Source: Ricinus communis
Lineage: Eukaryota > Streptophyta > Magnoliopsida > Malpighiales > Euphorbiaceae
DNA length: 64,000 bases
Direction of reading: 5' to 3'
Assembly: GCF_019578655.1 (NCBI RefSeq)
Contig: NC_063263.1
Location: forward strand, 186,001-250,000
The notes under the pieces were generated by a model. It had not been told where the DNA came from, did no database searches, and worked only from the letters and a program-made list of their open reading frames with translations. A program made the translations under genes and the position numbers. Position 1 is the first letter of the stretch. Each line of letters starts with the position of its first letter. Shown here piece after piece: positions 59,403-64,000 of the stretch.

Positions 59403-61852
59403 TTTGCCTTTAGCTTTAAAAGTATTAGGGGGTCTACTGCGTCTCAAAAGGAATGTTGGTGAATAGGAAAGATATTGTAGAGTAATATTTAGGATCTAAT
59501 AAATCATAAGATTCTACCAGCATTAAGGTTGAGTTATCATTATTTCCCATCATATATGAAGAGATGCTTTGCTTATTGTGCTATATTTCCTAAAGACTAT
59601 GAGTTCAAGAAGGAGGAAGTAGTTCTAGTATGGATGGCAGAGAGTTTATCAGAAGAAGAAGATAGAGGTGACCAATATTTTCATGATCTTATATTAATAT
59701 CATTTTTTCAACAATCAAGTGGTGACCAGTCAAGCTTCATTATGCATCATCTAATAAATGATTTGGCTAAATTTGTGTTAGGAGAATTTTGCTTCTAGCT
59801 AGATGGTGATAATTCATGTAAAATATCCAAAAAGATGAGATATTTATCTTATACAAGAAGACTGCATGATGCTACTGAGAAATTTAAGTGTATTTATGAA
59901 ATTAGACATTTATGCACCTTTTTACATGTGGATATTATGTAATGGTAAGGTAGTTACCTTGATGTTGAATTAACTAATGATTTATTGCCAAAACTTATGT
60001 GCCTATGAGTTTTATCTTTATCCTATTATGATAGTGTATAACTCGTTTGGCTAATTCAATTGGCAAATTGAAACATTTACATTATCTGGATCTCTCCAAA
60101 ACATCAATCAAAAGATTATGTGAAACTATATGCAGTTTGTATAATTTACAAACTTTAATATTGGCATATTGTGTATTTCTTGATGAGTTTTCTACTAAGT
60201 CCATTATGTTAGTCAACTTATGTCATCTTGATATTAGTTAGACAATTTTTGGGAGAGATGCCATCACAAATGGGCAAGGTAAGTAAGCTTCCTAAAGTTA
60301 ACTGATTTTATGCTAGGAAAGGGGAATGGGTCTAGCATTAAAGAGTTGGGGGAGCTCTAAAATTTCTAAGGGAAACTTTGCATTTAAAATCTTCAAAATG
60401 TTGTGGATGCCATAGATGCTTTTGAAGACAATATTGAAGAGTAAGAAGCACTTAATAAAACTAGAGTTCAAGTGGGATGGCAATGCCGATGATTCATAGC
60501 ATGATAGGCAAATACTCGAGTTATTATAGTCTTATACCAATTTGGAATGTCTTTCTATATTTGGATATAGAGGTACTAGATTTCCAATTTGGGTAGGAGA
60601 CAAACACTTCTTTCTCAAATTTAGTATCAATAAGGTTAGATGGATGCAAATACTGTTCTTCTTTGCCACCAGTTATATAGCTAGTCTCCTTCCAAAAATT
60701 GTAAATTTTAGACTTTCATAGTGTTATGATTGTTGATCCTGAGTCCTAAGTAAGCTATGCGCCCATTAGGAAGCCATTTGGATCACTCAGAACATTAAAG
60801 TTGGAAGGAATTCTAGAATTACAGGAATGGACTCCTTGTGTCGCTGACTGTGGAGTGTTCAAGAACTTTACATAATAGAATGTCCAAACCTAAAAAGGTC
60901 CTTGCCTGATCGCCTTCCTTCCTTAATAACACTAGAAATAAAGGAATGCCATAAGCTTCTGCATTCATTTCTAAGGGCTCTAGCTATCCATAGAATGATT
61001 TTTGAGGACCATTCTCGTAGTGTGGGAATAAGTGAATTTCCTTCTAGTTTACAATGCCTCCAAGTTAAAGCCAAGTTCAGCTCTATAGATTCCTTAGTTA
61101 AGGGAGCAATACTAGCTTACAATCTTTTCACTATTTTGGAAGAAATTGAAATAAAAAACTACTATTCACTTAGGTGCTTTTCTTTAGAGTTATTCCCCAA
61201 GCTATAACAACTTGAACTTCGGAGATGTAGAAATCTTGAATCCTTTTCGTTGCTTGAAGGATTACCTATCCTGAGTTTAAAAGAGCTTTATTTATGGAAC
61301 TGCTTCAATTTGAAGAAGATTCATGATTCTATGCACTCTATCCTCTTTTCCCTTATGAAACAAAAAATAAGTGAATGTCCAAAATTGATGTCGTTTCTAG
61401 AAGGGGGTCTGCCTTCCAAATTAGAATTCCTTAAGATCTCCTACTATAACAAACTTGCTACTAACCGGTTAAAATGAAATTTGCAAACACTTCCTTCTCT
61501 TACCTACTTCAGTATTGAAAGGTGTAAAGATGTGGAATCTTTCCTAGATGAAACACTTATGCCCTCCTCGGTTATCTCTCTTAAGATGAAGAATCTTAAG
61601 AATCTCAAATATTTTGACTATAAGGGGCTTCAACATCTCACCTTCCTTAGAGAATTGACTATCTAGAAATGCCTTCAGCTCCAGTTCATGCCAAAAGAAG
61701 GGTTGCATGCCTCTCTTTCTTCTCTAATAATATGCGATTACACATTATTGACACAAAGATGCAAGTGGAAAGAAGGCAAATATTGGCCTAAGATTTTCCA
61801 TGTTCCCCATATAGAGATCGACTCTAATATAATCACTGAGACTAGATTTTGA
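59403..61852 (+). pseudogene. NBS-LRR segment 4: end of NB-ARC and LRR domain
   Basis: PLALKVLGGLLRLKRNVGE, then open frame 59529-59798 with [20 protein letters not shown] (RNBS-D region), LVWMAES and [14 protein letters not shown] (MHD box with Asp changed to His). LRRs follow in broken frames: [19 protein letters not shown] (60,062 on), then 60,902-61,207, 61,250-61,477 and 61,481-61,666. The C-terminus IPHIEI-type ending lies near 61,813 and the final stop at 61,850-61,852. Confidence 0.88.
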
Positions 61853-62400
61853 TGCTTCCATCTTTAATCCTCCAACCTTCAAGTATTGCCTACTTCAAAT
61901 TCAATTTAATTTCTTTCATTATCAGATGACAAGAACAACTTTTCCTACAATCTCTAAAACTACATGGTATATTTTTGCATATGAGCATGTTTTACACAAT
62001 CTCAAGAACTAGTGGAAAAATAAGTTTTCTTTCTTTTTCCTTTTATACATTATAGATTTTGGTTTTAGACTTGATGCGTGGTTTTAGGTTTAGTTACATA
62101 TATGGTGGAAAATATTTGGATAATACTAGAAAGTGAATCGTTAGTTACCTGATGTACTTTTGTCCTGCTATAGTTGTTTTAGTTATCTACTAATTAGGCG
62201 ATGTGAGATAAATATTTCTAATACTTTTCCTCACAGATTCTTATATCGTGGACCCAGGAATATGAAGTTTCATCTACTCAAGATTAATACACACGTATAT
62301 TATTAGATTATTAAGGTCAGGTGTGTATTTTGATAAATTATAAAGTCAACACTTATTTGGTTAGATGATAATTAAATTTTATATTATTGTTTGAATTGGT
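61853..62400. other. 3' flank of the NBS-LRR pseudogene; nothing else recognised
   Basis: AT-rich, with no coding frame or repeat boundary found. Confidence 0.5.
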
Positions 62401-63983
62401 GAAGAGAGAAGGATGGAAATTAAAATTTATTTTGAGAAAAGGTTGAAAAAGTATAAAGAATGAGACATAAGAAGTTATAGTGGTTTGAATGTTAACAAAT
62501 CTTACATCTATTCTCCAATTCATAATTAAGAATTTACTATGCTATCAATCTTTACAAATGGAGTTTTTCAAGCTCACTCTTAACTTGGTGTTTTATGGCT
62601 CGCACTAAACCTTACATCTTGTGTTCTAGTGGCTAATACATAACCTTTATAAGAGTTTTTTCTAGGCTAACCTTTAAATCTTACCCTAGTATTTAGGCTA
62701 ACACTCAAACCTCTCAAGAGCATTCAAACTCTTATAACAACCAAGAATTAAGAAATTAATTGCGCAAATGAGAAATATTGAATGCACAATAGTATGGACT
62801 TTTTGGAGGTTCTTGATCAATAATAAATACCCATTTGATGTAGTTTTTATCACCTAAAACCTCAAAGTGTCGTTACACATATAACTAAAAAAACATTTAC
62901 CATACTTTGCTTCAAGACAGTGCATTAAATGCACTTTTCAGAATTCAAAACCGCTGTCAAAATTCATGCTCTGCGACCACAAATCTTGCTTTAGGGTTGC
63001 GAATCTTGGACTATCACTAACGCCTATTGATGTGGCGATATGGCATTGGCAGCTTTTAAATGTTACCATTGGCAATTCCTAATGGTTCTTTAAACTTCAA
63101 GTTTTGTGGTCGCATCCACGTGAGGTGCGGTTCTGAATCTGAGCTTTCCAATCCATTTCCTTCTACCTTGAAACTTCTTCTTTTCGCAGTCGCGTCCATT
63201 CTGGTGCAATCACAATTTTAAGCTTTTGTGGACTCAAAGGTTTTGCCCTTAAATATTGCTTTTAGCAGTCGAGCCCTTTTGTTGTGGTCGTGATTTTTGA
63301 GACAACCTATCTTGAACTAAACTACAATATTAACTAAGAATCATTAGATCAATACTTCAATTTATTTATTAAGATCAAAATAAGGGATGACAAGGCACTT
63401 AGGTTAAAATCTTTTCCTTTTTTATTTTGACAAATAAATTGATCAAAAGAGATAAAAAAAATTAGAAATATTTTTAAAAGTGTGTAGAAAAATTAAGAAA
63501 TTTTAATAACTCCCCTTAAGATATTACTCCCTTTCAATTTATGCATATAAGTTGTGAGTTATGTGATGCGTTATGTAATCTCTCCCTCTTTTGTCAAATT
63601 CAAAAAAGTGAAACAATTAGAGTAACTTATAGATGCATAAAAGAGAGAAATAAATGAGGCAATAAGGAGAAAAAGTAAACATAATAATAATGATTAACAT
63701 TGAGAATAATGTAGAATTACAAGAGAAATGAGACTTAAGATCAAAAGCAACAAGGAAAAATAAATAAATAAATTGAAAATATGAATGCAAGTGAGATGAA
63801 TGAAGAATGGCTTCTAAAGATCCTTTGACCCACTTGATTCCTCTTTATTCTCAGCCTCATCCTCACTAGACTCATCATCAGATAGACGCTAAGAATCTGG
63901 ATGACAAGGGGGTATCCTATGGTGCTTTTGCATCTTAATAAGATCTTCATGGATATGTTAGAGAAGCCTATAAAACTTCTCAA
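62401..63983 (-). mobile_element. Probable LTR-retroelement 3' part (large Copia type), minus strand
   Basis: On the minus strand 63,983-63,800 reads an acidic, Ser-rich tail (DDESSEDEAENKEESSGS in one frame). After it come CAAAAGAGGGAGAG near 63,590 and the purine run CTTAAGGGGAG near 63,510-63,520, polypurine-tract-like. The DNA left of that is LTR-like, with repeated GTGGTCGC/GCGACCAC words at 62,970-63,300. The LTR does not clearly start with TG and no second LTR is in view. Tentative. Confidence 0.35.
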
Positions 63984-64000
63984 TCCTCTTAGCTTGCCTA

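Larger units (their letters stand above)
41503..61852 (+). pseudogene. CC-NBS-LRR disease-resistance gene (R13L1-like), split by nested insertions
   Basis: The family detects pathogen effectors in the cytoplasm through an ATP-binding NB-ARC switch and LRRs. Four host segments remain. 41503-41949 has the Rx-type coiled-coil domain (VLDDAEEKQI, VKRWLEDLKGVAYEADDL) with a 1-nt frameshift near 41,840. 51664-52122 has KQKDTLG, the P-loop VGKTTLAQLVYND (51,860 on) and kinase-2 KKFLLVLDDVW. 56919-57141 has RNBS-B (GTKVVTTRN) to the start of GLPL (KCKGL). 59403-61852 has PLALKVLGGLL, RNBS-D ([14 protein letters not shown]), an MHD box changed to MHH (59,742-59,750), and LRRs ending HVPHIEIDSN. Besides the insertions there are many stops and frameshifts. 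The joins restore typical family order, so one gene was hit repeatedly. Not functional. Confidence 0.92.

Noticed and set aside
1..64000. CRISPR array, bacterial operon features, tRNA or rRNA genes, organelle DNA insertions
   Set aside because: None were seen on reading both strands. The gene structures are eukaryotic and all repeats are explained by transposable elements.

Overview
The window is nuclear DNA of a eudicot plant. It has intron-containing genes for a chloroplast protein (HCF136) and a plant clock/light-signalling protein (SRR1-like), a CC-NBS-LRR resistance gene, plant LTR retrotransposons of both superfamilies and an integrated plant pararetrovirus. Intergenic DNA is AT-rich. 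The species cannot be fixed from sequence alone; a member of Malpighiales is a guess from general resemblance.

Layout. 92-8726 (+): intact seven-exon HCF136 gene with a 4.3-kb third intron. 10.1-11.8 kb (-): decayed Copia fragment with its 3' LTR and polypurine tract. 11.8-12.9 kb: LTR-like sequence. 13.3-18.8 kb (-): scattered exon-like pieces of an unidentified host gene, one of them split by a solo LTR with a perfect 5-bp target duplication. 18.9-20.0 kb: another LTR. 21.2-23.5 kb: a second copy of the 2.2-kb LTR family. 24.4-26.5 kb (+): broken Ty3/gypsy pol. 26.5-33.6 kb: Tat-like gypsy pol (-) with an extra coding-like region on the opposite strand beyond its 3' end, joined to an Athila-like gag (-) with a tRNA-Asp-type primer site and a 1.3-kb LTR that cuts a third copy of the 2.2-kb LTR. 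36.1-37.8 kb: very AT-rich, no gene seen. 40.0-40.9 kb (+): SRR1-like gene, intact, single coding exon.

41.5-61.9 kb (+): one CC-NBS-LRR gene broken by three primary insertions. They are a long-TIR DNA transposon (11-bp target duplication), a Copia element (5-bp duplication) and a fourth 2.2-kb solo LTR (4 of 5 bases match). The gene's reading resumes cleanly across each. Inside the left part of the DNA transposon sits a complete but disabled caulimovirid provirus (-). It carries movement protein, capsid with zinc knuckle, aspartic protease, RT and RNase H, and is flanked by two 506-bp direct repeats that stop exactly at a tRNA-Met primer site, like LTRs.

The functional host content is small: a photosystem II assembly factor and an SRR1-like regulator. 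Most of the rest is a layered record of mobile-element insertions whose order can be partly worked out from target duplications.
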